A stretch of DNA of 64,000 bases from assembly GCF_003324485.1 (NCBI RefSeq), contig NZ_QODK01000008.1, positions 1-64,000 on the forward strand, read 5' to 3'. Shown here piece by piece: positions 8,592 through 17,515 of the stretch (position 1 is its first letter; each line of letters begins with the position of its first letter). The notes beneath the pieces were generated by a model. That model was given only the letters and a program-made list of their open reading frames with translations. It was not told the origin of the DNA and searched no databases. Origin of the DNA: Cohaesibacter intestini (lineage in GTDB: Bacteria > Pseudomonadota > Alphaproteobacteria > Rhizobiales > Cohaesibacteraceae). Both the position numbers and the translations under genes were made by a program.

Positions 8592-9554
8592 ATGCGCGCC
8601 AGCCGTCTCTTGAATATCCTGACCACGCTGCAGGCCTCTGGACATGTTACGGCAACAAGGCTGGCCGAGGAAAACGAGGTCTCGCTCAGAACTATCTATC
8701 GTGACATTGATGCACTGTCTGCCGCTGGTATTCCTGTTTATAGCGAGCGGGGCCCCGAGGGCGGCTATAAGCTGCTTGAAGGCTATCGCGTCCGTCTCAA
8801 CGGGATGTCCTCGGAAGAGGCCGAGGCGCTCGCTTTTTCCGGCATGGCAGGCCCTGCTGCCATCCTTGGTCTTGGGTCCATATTGGCCGCCGCTCAAAAC
8901 AAACTGATGGTGGCCTTACCGGAAAGCCTGCGCGAAGGGGCCGACCAAATGCGACAGCGTTTCCATCTGGATACGTCCGCTTGGCATCAAGAAACCGAAG
9001 AGCCTTTGTATATTCGCGAGATAGCTGCCGCCGTTTGGCGCAGCACGGTCATTCGGATGACCTATCGCAGTTGGCATGCCGAAAAGGACCGCACCGTCTG
9101 CCCTGTTGGCCTGATCTTGAAAAATGGCGCATGGTATGCGGCTGCGATGACAGAAGACATCGTTAAAACCTACCGGGTCAGCCGCATTTTGAAACTGGAG
9201 ACAACATCACAAACCTTCACCCGTCCGCGCAATTTCAATCTGGTAGCCTATTGGCAAGAAAACGAGAAGCGCTTGGAAAGGGAGTTGCATCCGCATCAAG
9301 CCAAACTGCGTGTCTCCGCGCTTGGCCTACGCATTCTGAAAGGCATCAGCCCCTCCTACGTGCGTGAGCATATGGATATATCTCCCCCTGATGCCAAGGA
9401 CTACCGAACAGTGAGCTTGCCGAGCAGTCGCCCGGAGCAGGCTGTCCACGAATTCTTGCGTCTTGGTGCCGAAATTGAGGTGCTGGAGCCCAGCGAATTA
9501 CGACAAGCAATGGCGATTGTCGCAAGAGATATGGCGGCTCTTTATGAGGAATGA
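8592..9554 (+). CDS. YafY-type HTH-WYL transcriptional regulator
   Basis: 320 residues from the ATG at 8592, preceded by AAAAGGAG with a 7-base spacer; an upstream TTG in frame lies before that ribosome site and is rejected. An N-terminal DeoR-like winged helix (RASRLLNILTTLQASGHVTA, then VSLRTIYRDIDALSAAGIPV) covers about residues 2-60. A WYL domain sits at about 135-215 (VIRMTYRSWH, ILKNGAWYAAAM, TYRVSRI), followed by the WYL C-terminal extension. WYL domains sense ligands, often nucleotides. The divergent GST is the probable target. Confidence 0.9.
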   Translation: MRASRLLNILTTLQASGHVTATRLAEENEVSLRTIYRDIDALSAAGIPVYSERGPEGGYKLLEGYRVRLNGMSSEEAEALAFSGMAGPAAILGLGSILAAAQNKLMVALPESLREGADQMRQRFHLDTSAWHQETEEPLYIREIAAAVWRSTVIRMTYRSWHAEKDRTVCPVGLILKNGAWYAAAMTEDIVKTYRVSRILKLETTSQTFTRPRNFNLVAYWQENEKRLERELHPHQAKLRVSALGLRILKGISPSYVREHMDISPPDAKDYRTVSLPSSRPEQAVHEFLRLGAEIEVLEPSELRQAMAIVARDMAALYEE

Positions 9555-9661
9555 CGGCCCAGTCCGGTCACTCACAAGCGAACTCGGTCCTCAGATCCGC
9601 TTCCCCATACCCGCCATTCAAACAAAGCGCGGTGTTGAGCGCAAGCAGATCTCGGCAAACC

Positions 9662-10249
9662 TCAAGGCGACAGCACGCCGCATTCACTTAAGACGATGTC
9701 GGCGCGTTCGCTCAAGGACACCTTTGGCAACACACTCACAGTGTGGCCTAAATCATCCAGCATTCGCGAGATGCGGTGATATTCCTGAACCGCCATATCA
9801 AAGTCATGTCTGCGCTCTGCATCACCGACGAAAAGCTCTTGCCATGGCGGTGCTATGAATACACGCTGCGCATAGGGTCGATAGTTGCCAAGGGTTTCCT
9901 TTGCTTTTTGGCCTCCGGAATGCTCCAGGGCGACGGCAGCATCGATTAGTCCCCGATCGAAGAAAACAAGACCATCAAAGTGCCGAGCGGCTTCTAGGTC
10001 GGATATTGCCAGCGCAACAGCGCGCCGCGCAAATGCTTGCACATCCACCCATGGTAAAGCTCTGCCGTCTCCAGCCAGTTCATCCGCAACGATGCGTCGA
10101 CCAGGCTCGGATATGGTCGCAAGTCCACGTTCAGCCAAAACGCTCAGTAGGGTTGATTTCCCTCCACCTGAACAGCCTGTCAGCAGGATGAATCTATCGC
10201 TCAACAATCTTGCCTTTCCATGCTCTGGGATATGTCTTTCTTGCTGCAC
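9662..10249 (-). CDS. P-loop NTPase/kinase (AAA_28-like)
   Basis: Up to 195 residues. A Walker A motif GCSGGGKST lies near residue 25, then EPGRRIVADE, a Walker-B-like GLVFFDRGLIDAA, and a lid-like C-terminus with ERADIVLSECG. This pattern fits the AAA_28 group of small predicted nucleoside or phosphotransfer ATPases. The longest start is GTG at 10249; a TTG at 10192 is preceded by GGAAAGG and may be the true start, giving about 176 residues. It lies 81 bp behind the ArsR gene on the same strand, so co-transcription is possible. Substrate unknown. Confidence 0.8.
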   Translation of the reverse strand: MQQERHIPEHGKARLLSDRFILLTGCSGGGKSTLLSVLAERGLATISEPGRRIVADELAGDGRALPWVDVQAFARRAVALAISDLEAARHFDGLVFFDRGLIDAAVALEHSGGQKAKETLGNYRPYAQRVFIAPPWQELFVGDAERRHDFDMAVQEYHRISRMLDDLGHTVSVLPKVSLSERADIVLSECGVLSP

Positions 10250-10330
10250 AGAACAGCAATGCTGTCTTCTCCACGCAAGCCATCAAGAGCGATGCGGATT
10301 TTGCTTCTGCGAAAGACTGCATACGGCCTG

Positions 10331-10678
10331 TCAAGTTGGGCTGTTGCTTCGGATCATTAAGGCAACGCCCGCAAGGAGTTGTTCAACCCGTACTGGGCGT
10401 AACTTGTAAAATACCCAGTTTTTGACCTTCTTGCTCTCCACAAGCCCCGCCTCTTGCAGAATTCTCATGTGATTGGTCACTGTTGGCTGTTTGAGACCGA
10501 TCTTTTCAGTAATGAAGCCGACGCAAACACCGTCATTGATCAAGTCACCATCGACCTGCGGCGGGAAATGGTGCTCAGGCTCCGCCAGCCAATGAAGGAT
10601 GCGCAGGCGGTTCTCGTTTGCGACAGCACTGAGGTCACGTGCTATTGACTTTTGGTCAAAATCTAAATAGTCATTCAT
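10331..10678 (-). CDS. ArsR family transcriptional regulator
   Basis: 115 residues, a single winged helix-turn-helix. Typical parts are NENRLRILHWLAEPEHHF in the first helices, GLKQPTVTNHMRILQEAGL in the recognition helix and KKVKNWVFYKL in the wing. No CxC metal site in the recognition helix is seen, so it need not be a metal sensor. Only 31 bp separate its start from the divergent PhzF gene, and the gap has the dyad ATATACC-CTGTT-GGCTAT, a candidate site. Autorepression and control of the PhzF gene are likely. Confidence 0.88.
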   Translation of the reverse strand: MNDYLDFDQKSIARDLSAVANENRLRILHWLAEPEHHFPPQVDGDLINDGVCVGFITEKIGLKQPTVTNHMRILQEAGLVESKKVKNWVFYKLRPVRVEQLLAGVALMIRSNSPT

Positions 10679-10709
10679 CTATATACCCTGTTGGCTATGT
10701 AGGATCCTT

Positions 10710-11573
10710 GTGTCATTAATCAAACAAACTTTCAACTTTATCCATTGCGATGTTTTCGCCTGCGAGCCGTATTCGGGCAACAGTCTTGCTGTGTTTCCCG
10801 AAAGCAAGGGGCTAAGCGGCGATCAAATGTTGACCATCACCCAAGAGCTGCGCCACTTTGAATCGATCTTTTTGAAACAAACGAATGGTCGGATATGCGC
10901 CCAAGTGTTTGATTTGTTCAAAGAACTTCCATTTGCAGGTCACCCCATCATTGGGGCGGCCTGCATATTGCACAAACAATCGGGCACGGATTCCGAACGG
11001 ATCTGGACCATTGAATTGCCAGCTGGGCGAAGTGTGCAAGTCACCACGGAATATCGAGATGGGCGCTATTTCGGCACTCTGGATCAAGGACGCCCCAAGA
11101 TGTTGGGCACTGTTGAGGAGAGGGCGGAAATCGCTCAAGCCTTCAACCTTGGTGCGTTAGCCGATCTTCCTCTGGAGGTTATTTCCACTGGCCTGAAGTA
11201 TTTGGTGGTGCCGGTTGACGGTGGATTGGCTGATGCGCACATTACGGTGCCGGATCTGGAGACAAAACTGAACGGCTTGGGAGCGGAGTTTGCGTATCTC
11301 TTTGACGTGGGCACTTTTGAGGGGCGGCATTGGAACAATGACGGGATCATGGAAGATGTTGCAACTGGCAGTGCGGCAGGCGTCGTTGGTGCTTATGCTC
11401 TGAAGCATGGGCTTGCCCAACCAAGCGAAAGTGTCTTGCTTAAGCAAGGCCATTTTATGGGGCGGCCCAGTGCGCTCATCGTAACCCCATTTGGTACATC
11501 TGGAAATGTGGAACGGGTCACTGTCGCCGGAGAGGTCGCCTTTGTCGGACAGGGGGAGGTTATTGCACCATGA
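10710..11573 (+). CDS. PhzF family isomerase/epimerase-like protein
   Basis: 287 residues with GTG start at 10710. The family hallmarks are visible: the opening DVFACEPYSGNSLAVF, the early catalytic-Glu region TQELRHFESIFL, KELPFAGHPIIGAA and the late ATGSAAGVVGAYALKHG phosphate/anion loop. PhzF proteins are two-fold symmetric isomerases of the diaminopimelate epimerase fold, using a Glu as acid/base; most genomic copies have no phenazine genes around, as here. The exact reaction is unknown. It is divergent from and probably regulated by the ArsR protein. Confidence 0.9.
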   Translation: MSLIKQTFNFIHCDVFACEPYSGNSLAVFPESKGLSGDQMLTITQELRHFESIFLKQTNGRICAQVFDLFKELPFAGHPIIGAACILHKQSGTDSERIWTIELPAGRSVQVTTEYRDGRYFGTLDQGRPKMLGTVEERAEIAQAFNLGALADLPLEVISTGLKYLVVPVDGGLADAHITVPDLETKLNGLGAEFAYLFDVGTFEGRHWNNDGIMEDVATGSAAGVVGAYALKHGLAQPSESVLLKQGHFMGRPSALIVTPFGTSGNVERVTVAGEVAFVGQGEVIAP

Positions 11574-11853
11574 ACCGGTTCGTCGTTCCCAACGCACTGT
11601 TTCCAGTCGTTTCAAGGAAAATGGTGCAATCGCTTGAGATCGGGAAAATAGGGGAGGGGCGGCATTGCCACACACATAGTGTGTGCAGCGTTTCAAAGGA
11701 CTAGACCGCCCTACGGCTTTGGAAGCTATGGTCTTGTTTTATTATATGTAAATCTTGTTTTGAGTGCAGTTTTTTTGAACGAAATGTGAAGGTGCATGGC
11801 AAATTACTTGAAAAACAGTCGAGCCATGGAGTGAACCCGCGACAAAGAAATCG

Positions 11854-12063
11854 CTAGCGACGCTTCGGGCGTCTTCGGACTGGTGTTTTTGCTTTTGGCT
11901 GCGTCTGCCCATCGCTTTCTTGGGCGAGCCGAAGAGACTTTAGCCTTGAGATTGTTTCTCTGGTCTTAAGGGTCTGAACCTCCAGGTCGCTCATGGGTTT
12001 CTTTGGGGGCTTCTGAATGGCGAAAAGACTTTCCTCCGCCTTGGATCTGGCAATGCTGATCAT
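11854..12063 (-). CDS. small basic hypothetical protein
   Basis: 69 residues from ATG 12063, which follows GAGGAC; the frame also opens at TTG 12084. The sequence is helical and charged (TLKTRETISRLKSLRLAQE) and ends in a strongly basic tail (TPVRRRPKRR) that could bind nucleic acid. It sits 52 bp after the cold-shock gene on the same strand, so it is probably in the same transcript. I do not recognise the family; function unknown. Confidence 0.6.
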   Translation of the reverse strand: MISIARSKAEESLFAIQKPPKKPMSDLEVQTLKTRETISRLKSLRLAQESDGQTQPKAKTPVRRRPKRR

Positions 12064-12115
12064 CGTATAGTCCTCGTTTGGCAAGATCGCACCTCTGGTG
12101 CAGTCTTCATCCTTG

Positions 12116-12325
12116 TTAGTCCGTCAGTTGTAGATTGACGGCTTGGCGTTTGCCGCAGGCGTTTTTTTGCAGGTCATAGGAAAGCTGCAAGCCGTCGATC
12201 AGGCTGTTCAAGCCTGCCTGCTCGATATCGGAGATATGAACGAGCGCTTCTTTCGAGCCGTTGTTCGGCGCGATAACACCCAAACCGGTCGTTGAGTTGT
12301 AGAATTTTACTGTGCCAATTGTCAT
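12116..12325 (-). CDS. CspA-type cold-shock domain protein
   Basis: 69 residues from ATG 12325, preceded by AAAGGGC. The first RNA-binding strand reads GTVKFYNSTTGLGVIAP, where the usual GFGFI of RNP1 is altered to GLGVI; the RNP2-like ALVHISDIEQAGL and the closing GKRQAVNLQL fit the five-stranded cold-shock fold. It should bind single-stranded RNA as a chaperone. The substituted aromatic positions in RNP1 set it apart from canonical CspA. It has a long structured leader and its own promoter near 12480-12504. Confidence 0.85.
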   Translation of the reverse strand: MTIGTVKFYNSTTGLGVIAPNNGSKEALVHISDIEQAGLNSLIDGLQLSYDLQKNACGKRQAVNLQLTD

Positions 12326-12370
12326 GATTGATGCCCTTTTAAATCCGGCCCATATTTTGAGACAACCTGC

Positions 12371-12461
12371 AAAACACCCAAGAACGCAGGGATCTTGGGG
12401 TGGCAAGGTTTTAAAAATGGGAAAATTAAGCTGGACGGCAGAAAGAATTTCTGAAGCCGTC
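12371..12461 (-). promoter_or_regulatory. structured 5' leader of cold-shock gene
   Basis: The roughly 150-nt untranslated leader holds two hairpins read on the minus strand: GACGGC...GCCGTC with an inner AGAAA/TTTCT step (12434-12461), and CACCCCAAG/CTTGGGTG at 12375-12402 directly followed by TTTT. The second looks like an attenuator-type terminator ahead of the gene. Long, temperature-responsive leaders are known for cspA mRNAs; that this one behaves so is inference. Confidence 0.5.
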
Positions 12462-12476
12462 TTTCCGGATATACTG

Positions 12477-12504
12477 TATATATAGATATTATTTTATTTT
12501 GCAA
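12477..12504 (-). promoter_or_regulatory. candidate sigma-70 promoter of cold-shock gene
   Basis: On the minus strand TTGCAA (12499-12504) and TATATA (12477-12482) are separated by 16 bp in AT-rich DNA, giving a leader of about 145 nt before the ATG at 12325. Confidence 0.45.
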
Positions 12505-12652
12505 GTCATGTAGATAAAAATGCATTTATCTTGACGCGTCATGTTTGACTTGACCGATATGGGGAAGTTCTTTTTTGGGGCAAAATACTACTTTTCGAAT
12601 AGGCGACGCGATCGTTCGCGCCGCCGACTGATTTCTCTCATTTGCTCTGAAT

Positions 12653-13999
12653 TCAGAAGCTACGGTTGTAACGCAGGTAACTATAGAGAGTGGTGGTATC
12701 GCCAAGACGCTCGACATCCAGATTGGCGCGGATTGAAGAGCCATCTGTCAGAGATACGGTATCAAGGCTCAGACTGCCGCCGCCACCACATTCGGAGCTA
12801 TCCTCACGTGCCCATTTGTGCTGGCAAAGGACCGAGGGGCCGAAGGAGAGGGTTGCTGTTCGGCTGTCGGAAGACAGCGCGTTAAACGGGGTTTGAATTT
12901 GTGGTGTGAACTGAAGTCGGGCAATGGTCAAATTTTCCGTATTCAGATCCAAATCAGTGGTGAAACCAGAGGCGGTGGCGTCGAATTTGTCGCCGGATAG
13001 CCATACATGCGACAGGCTGGCGGAGACTTCCGGAATCAGGTTGAAGTCGTCATAACTGATCACACCAGACAAGGAACTGCCGATCAAAGCGGTTGTCGCC
13101 CAATAGGTGCCGTCAACATCTGTGGTGCCATTGCTCAGAGCCAAATCATTATGTTGGCGCCCGACTTGCACGAACATGTCGGCAAAGAAAGCCTGATGGA
13201 TGCGTTTAACAGCATAGGCCCCAATATTGCCGCCGATGCTTGTCTGATCACCGGAGTAGGTACCGTCAACATCCGCTTTGCCCAGATCAACGCCAAGAAA
13301 ATAGCCAAACAGCATATCTTCATCGATGCGATGTTCCCGCGCCAGACGACCCGATCCCATCAAGCTCTTTGAGCCGTCATCATCAAAAGAGAAGGTCAAG
13401 CCGCCGGAAACCACGAACCGCGCATGTGTCTCGCTGTCTTCATCTTCATAGATCGCCATCGCATGCGCGGCCATTGCCGACGGGGAGCTTCCGATCGAAC
13501 CCTGATAGGCGAGTGGGCCAACATGGTTCAGTCCAGAAAGGCTTTTACCATTGACGTCGGCCGCGAACCGATTGCGCGCCTGAGACATGAAGCGGCTATT
13601 GATAAGGGATTGCTGGGTGAGGCTTGCAGTGACCTGATTTTCGATCACTGTTTCGGTGGAGGCTTTCTCGGTCTCACCCGCACTGCCGGGATTTACCAGA
13701 ACTGAGACATAGGTTATGCCGCCAAAAATGTCCCACATATTTGTTCCGCTAGTTACGGCGGAGCTGTTATATGTGACCGTCAGATCGCTATCGGCAATGC
13801 TGCAAGTGGTTGAGATTGCACTTCGGAGTTTGCTGGCATCACCCCAAATCCAGTCAGTGGTATTTGTGCTGCCTGATGGGCAATCGTAACTGACTTTCCA
13901 GGCGTGCATGGCCCAAGCGGGACTGCAGGCAAAAGAAAAGATGAGCCCCCAAATACATGCGATCACAGGAGCGTAAAAAGGTCTTCTTGAATTTGTCAT
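12653..13999 (-). CDS. autotransporter beta-domain outer membrane protein
   Basis: 448 residues from ATG 13999 (the frame opens at TTG 14020). A signal peptide is clear: basic MTNSRR, a hydrophobic stretch and cleavage after SPAWA. The first about 120 mature residues are a small exposed part with two cysteines (SYDCPSG, TTCSIAD). The rest alternates polar and hydrophobic residues like a beta barrel of the autotransporter type (FGYFLGVDLGKADVDGTY, NIGAYAVKR, FADMFVQVGR) and ends in Phe (YLRYNRSF), the outer-membrane insertion signal. There is no long passenger, so it is a barrel-dominant protein. Two further Cys occur near the C-terminus, unusual for this class. Function unknown. Confidence 0.78.
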   Translation of the reverse strand: MTNSRRPFYAPVIACIWGLIFSFACSPAWAMHAWKVSYDCPSGSTNTTDWIWGDASKLRSAISTTCSIADSDLTVTYNSSAVTSGTNMWDIFGGITYVSVLVNPGSAGETEKASTETVIENQVTASLTQQSLINSRFMSQARNRFAADVNGKSLSGLNHVGPLAYQGSIGSSPSAMAAHAMAIYEDEDSETHARFVVSGGLTFSFDDDGSKSLMGSGRLAREHRIDEDMLFGYFLGVDLGKADVDGTYSGDQTSIGGNIGAYAVKRIHQAFFADMFVQVGRQHNDLALSNGTTDVDGTYWATTALIGSSLSGVISYDDFNLIPEVSASLSHVWLSGDKFDATASGFTTDLDLNTENLTIARLQFTPQIQTPFNALSSDSRTATLSFGPSVLCQHKWAREDSSECGGGGSLSLDTVSLTDGSSIRANLDVERLGDTTTLYSYLRYNRSF

Positions 14000-14544
14000 T
14001 GATGCTGGCTTTGCTTGCAAAGTGAGTCTTGACGATCAGCTTAAGATCTCGTTAACAATTCGCCATGTGACATTCTGGCTTTTCACAAGCAATTGAAATT
14101 AAAAGTGAATTTTAAGGCAATCTACTTATCCAATGGAACGCACTGATCCTGTGGAGCGCAGGGGCATGCCCGAAACGGACAAATAGGGCACAGCAAGAGC
14201 CCTTGGATTGCCTGCGGGCCAGCATGAAATTCCGCCCCTTTCCCACCCCGCAAGCCATAATGCTCCGTCCCGCAGCATCAATGCAGAATGCAGCATATTC
14301 AATCCGCAAATGTCAGCAGTGCGGACTTTTGGGACATTGGGTGCAGTGCTGAAATGCTGACATAAAAAAATGTCGCTCAAAACTGGTCGGTAAGTATCAT
14401 TTTAAACATTAGCTCCACCTAAAGATGGCAATCGTATTAACTGTGCGCTTTGATTGAATGCGCGAAGTACGAAGCGTCGGTTAAACTAATGAACCATGCC
14501 AGAATTCAAGAGCGAGTTAGTGGCTAATGATCAGGAGTAGTTGG
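14000..14544. other. intergenic region with 9-bp inverted repeat
   Basis: No convincing gene. ATGTCAGCA (14310-14318) and TGCTGACAT (14355-14363) form a perfect inverted repeat with a 36-bp spacer, followed by seven A residues. GGCAATC at 14116 and GGATTGCC near 14206 also pair. Reading frames here have no protein-like composition. Confidence 0.4.
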
Positions 14545-15381
14545 ATGAAGAATGTAATGGGGGCATGCGGTCACTTTATCAATAAATGGGCTCCGAGGCT
14601 GATTCCCAATACTTGGCTTCTGACATTGCTATGTGCGGCTTTGTCTTTTCATGCTGTTTATGCACTAGCGGATGAGTTGCCTAAGGCCGAAAAGGGTTGG
14701 GCATATTATTGCTCCGGTGAACGGTTGGATCCCTACTACGACAGCCCAAATGCGATCGTCATACTAAAATTGCGCAAGGAAGACGTGCGGCATGACAAGA
14801 AAGCAATGCTCTATTGTGAGACCGATAAAGTAGATGAACGCTTCATTCTTGAGAGTTTGTTCTTGCCGGGAGACCGGCGAATTAGAGGTGCTATTTCATT
14901 TAAGGTGCCAGTGATCATTGATGGTAAGGCTTACCAATTTGAAATGGTAACTGGATCAGGACCAATGGCGAACTACCAACAGCAGGGCAAATTGGAACGC
15001 TTCAATTCGAAGGGAAAGATCTGTGGCATGGCAAGTAAAGCCAATGAGTTAGGTTTATTTGTTGCCAAATTTAGAGAAAAGAAAATGGGATGCAATCGGA
15101 TACCATTTACAGCATTTGGCTTTGTAAATTCAAAAGACATTCCTGTCGAGATCAGCTGCTTCGGTGATGGCGAGTGTCTTCACTATTTCTTTTATCGAGA
15201 ATGGAAATTTTATGTACGAAAAGTGCCTCGCGATCTGCTTCCAAAGTGGCGCGATCTTCATCGGCAATTTGTCAAAGCTGTCGAAGAAAGGGTTGTTCTC
15301 TATCTAGCTCCTGATGGATGTATAGGCTCATTCAATTGCGAAACGCTGTCTGGTCTCGTCTACAAGAACGCGAGCAATTAA
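14545..15381 (+). CDS. hypothetical exported protein
   Basis: 278 residues from ATG 14545, chosen for AGGAG at 14533-14537; an upstream ATG at 14527 lies before it. A hydrophobic segment NTWLLTLLCAALSFHAVYA followed by LADELP marks a signal peptide, so the protein acts outside the cytoplasm. Six or more cysteines are scattered (YYCSGE, LYCETDK, KICGMA, MGCNRI, ISCFGDGECL, DGCIGSFNCE), consistent with disulfides. The gene is visibly more AT-rich than its neighbours, which hints at acquisition. I recognise no family and no function. Confidence 0.65.
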   Translation: MKNVMGACGHFINKWAPRLIPNTWLLTLLCAALSFHAVYALADELPKAEKGWAYYCSGERLDPYYDSPNAIVILKLRKEDVRHDKKAMLYCETDKVDERFILESLFLPGDRRIRGAISFKVPVIIDGKAYQFEMVTGSGPMANYQQQGKLERFNSKGKICGMASKANELGLFVAKFREKKMGCNRIPFTAFGFVNSKDIPVEISCFGDGECLHYFFYREWKFYVRKVPRDLLPKWRDLHRQFVKAVEERVVLYLAPDGCIGSFNCETLSGLVYKNASN

Positions 15382-15848
15382 AGGCAAGACAGCGGTCGGC
15401 TCTCTGGAAGCCGTTTGTCGCATCTTAGAACAGCCTCCGATTTCAATGACTGCTTTGGCCTAAAACCAGCTATTTGAGAAAAATGCGGCATCGGGGCGCG
15501 CCCAAAAAACAATAACCCAATATCGATCAAAGGATACGAAGCTTCGACGCAACGGCTGGAAATGGGTGCACTAAGCCCCACTTCAACGGGTAGGATTGAC
15601 ATGCGATCAGACGTGCGCAGGCCTTCGGTCGACGGATGAGTCATCTTAACACCGGCAATTGCAGCCCAAAACTGACCCTTGCAGCAGGTGCATCGAAGGT
15701 CTTTAAAGAAATTCAAGTGCCAAGGCTCGACAACCGAGCTGCAAGACATCACAGCTTACACAGTCCGGCTTCAAAATTTTATCATAAACGCGCTTTACCA
15801 GTCCGTTCTCAGTCTTATGGTCTTCAAACCCTATCAAGGAGCTTTCCC
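15382..15848. other. intergenic region, nothing recognised
   Basis: Between the exported protein and the DUF1295-type gene I see no supported gene. The open frames that cross it lack ribosome sites and protein-like composition. AAGGAG at about 15834-15839 belongs to the following gene. Confidence 0.4.
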
Positions 15849-16526
15849 ATGGCAAAATCCGGCGGTGTCGATCGCAACCACGATCAGAGTTTTGGGGCGA
15901 AGATTGCCTTTTTCGTGCTTCATGCCGGTGTGGTGGCTATTTGCTTCTGGCTGGCCTTTGGCCGCTTTGACTGGGCCGATCCATTCAGGGCAAAAGTGCT
16001 GGCAGCCTGTGCTTTATTCTACTGTCTGCGCCACATCCTGACGCTGTTTGTCTTGCTCAAACGCCGGGTGCTGATGGCCGAGGTTTTGGGGCTGGTCGTT
16101 TTTATGGCTGTGTTTGAAATCGGCTTTCTTCTGCTCGGTGCAGGTGCGCTCTCTGGCTCCGCAACGCCGTTTGGCTGGCTGGACTGGGTTGGCGTTGTCA
16201 TGGTCCTCATCGGCTCGTGGCTCAATAGCGGGTCCGAAGTTCAGCGCTGGCTTTGGAAAAGGCAGCCAACATCCAAAGGCAAATGCTACACCGAGGGTCT
16301 TTTCGCTTATTCCATGCATATCAACTATTTCGGCGACAGCGTCCTGTTTTCCGGCTGGGCGATTCTCGCCGCATCCATCTTCGCATGGCCCGTTCCAATC
16401 TTTATAACCGCAGCTTTTGTCTGGTTTCACATTCCAGCGTTGGATGCCTATCTTGAAGAACGATACGGAAAAGACTTCAAAACATACGCCCAAAAAACCG
16501 CGAAATTCGTCCCATTCATTTATTGA
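15849..16526 (+). CDS. DUF1295/isoprenylcysteine methyltransferase-like membrane protein
   Basis: 225 residues from ATG 15849 with AAGGAG upstream; the open frame extends 71 codons earlier without support. Five or six membrane helices are visible (IAFFVLHAGVVAICFWLAF, VLGLVVFMAVFEIGFLLL, WVGVVMVLIGSWLNSG). The C-terminal GLFAYSMHINYFGDSVLFSG and EERYGKDFKTYAQKTAKF motif match the S-adenosylmethionine-dependent ICMT/PEMT-like group that includes DUF1295 proteins. The substrate could be a lipid or prenylated compound; this is not determinable. It stands alone. Confidence 0.7.
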   Translation: MAKSGGVDRNHDQSFGAKIAFFVLHAGVVAICFWLAFGRFDWADPFRAKVLAACALFYCLRHILTLFVLLKRRVLMAEVLGLVVFMAVFEIGFLLLGAGALSGSATPFGWLDWVGVVMVLIGSWLNSGSEVQRWLWKRQPTSKGKCYTEGLFAYSMHINYFGDSVLFSGWAILAASIFAWPVPIFITAAFVWFHIPALDAYLEERYGKDFKTYAQKTAKFVPFIY

Positions 16527-17056
16527 ATTCCAAGATGGCAGGCATTCCAATTGCCAACAGCTTTTGGGGCTCGGAGCGGACATTTGCCGAGCAGCGGCTT
16601 CTCGATCTCCGTGTGACCGTGAAGCTTGGTGAGGAAAGCTGCCGAGACGGCCTCACGCAGGCTATCTTCCCAGATTGAGCATTCGCCTCATCAAGACAAG
16701 CGCGGCCCGCCATGCAACCCATCGGGTGTGTTTCGCCCCCTTCTTGCCACGCGCATCCTGATGGCCATTGGGGTGCATTCCCCGTTTGCAGGCAGAAGGG
16801 AAGGAAGGATGCAAACGCAACTGGTTGCTCGCCGTGCGGGTGCCAAATGTCTGGAAAATACGCACAAAAATTAGGTGCTTCAAACGGGGCTCGACGTTGA
16901 TGCCATTGGCCCCTTTTTTGACTCATGGTTCAGACCATGTATCCTTTCCTCGTAAAGCTGCACTGCGGTTTAGAAAAAAAGTGAGTTAGGACAGGAGCTT
17001 AGATGAAAGCTCCGGAACCTGCCTGATTTGCGCCCCGGCTAACAGAGGAGAGATAA
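16527..17056. other. intergenic region with terminator-like hairpin
   Basis: No gene supported. GGGGC (16886-16890) and GCCCC (16909-16913) followed by TTTTTT could end transcription from the left. A short dyad ATGGTTCAGACCAT lies at about 16925-16938. GAGGAGAG before 17057 is the ribosome site of the stress protein gene. Confidence 0.4.
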
Positions 17057-17473
17057 ATGTTCAAAAGAATAATGGCACCGGTCGATTTGGCTCATGTCGA
17101 GAGGCTTGGCACAGCTCTCGACTGTGCTGCCGATTTGGCAAAACACTGGGGCGTGCCGATTGTGTATGTGGGGGTCACGTCGTCCGCTCCCAGCAACTTG
17201 GCGCACAACCCAAAAGAGTTCGGCCAGAAGCTTGACGCATTTGCTAAGGCGGAGGCTGCCAAGCACGGCGTCGAAACGTCGGCGCATACTGCGATCGCGC
17301 ATGACCCGGCAACCGAGATCGACGATGCGCTGATGCGTGCCATCAGCGACACCGAGTCCGATCTCGTCGTCATGGCTAGCCACGTGCCGAACGTCATGGA
17401 CTATATCTGGCCGTCGAACGGCGGCAGTCTAGCGGAACATGCAAAATGCTCAGTGATGGTGGTGCGGCCATGA
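17057..17473 (+). CDS. universal stress protein (UspA family)
   Basis: 138 residues, the usual single-domain UspA length. FKRIMAPVDLAHVE at the start and the C-terminal MDYIWPSNGGSLAEHAKCSVMVVRP fit the family; the last part corresponds to the ATP-binding G-2x-G-9x-G(S/T) loop in a variant form. GAGGAGAG lies just upstream. The gene is 42 bp before a BCCT transporter on the same strand. Such Usp-transporter pairs are often osmotic or stress linked; here that is inferred from position. Confidence 0.9.
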   Translation: MFKRIMAPVDLAHVERLGTALDCAADLAKHWGVPIVYVGVTSSAPSNLAHNPKEFGQKLDAFAKAEAAKHGVETSAHTAIAHDPATEIDDALMRAISDTESDLVVMASHVPNVMDYIWPSNGGSLAEHAKCSVMVVRP

Positions 17474-17515
17474 CGCAGAGGATCAAATATCAAGAAATAA
17501 AGGGGAAGCCGAAAT

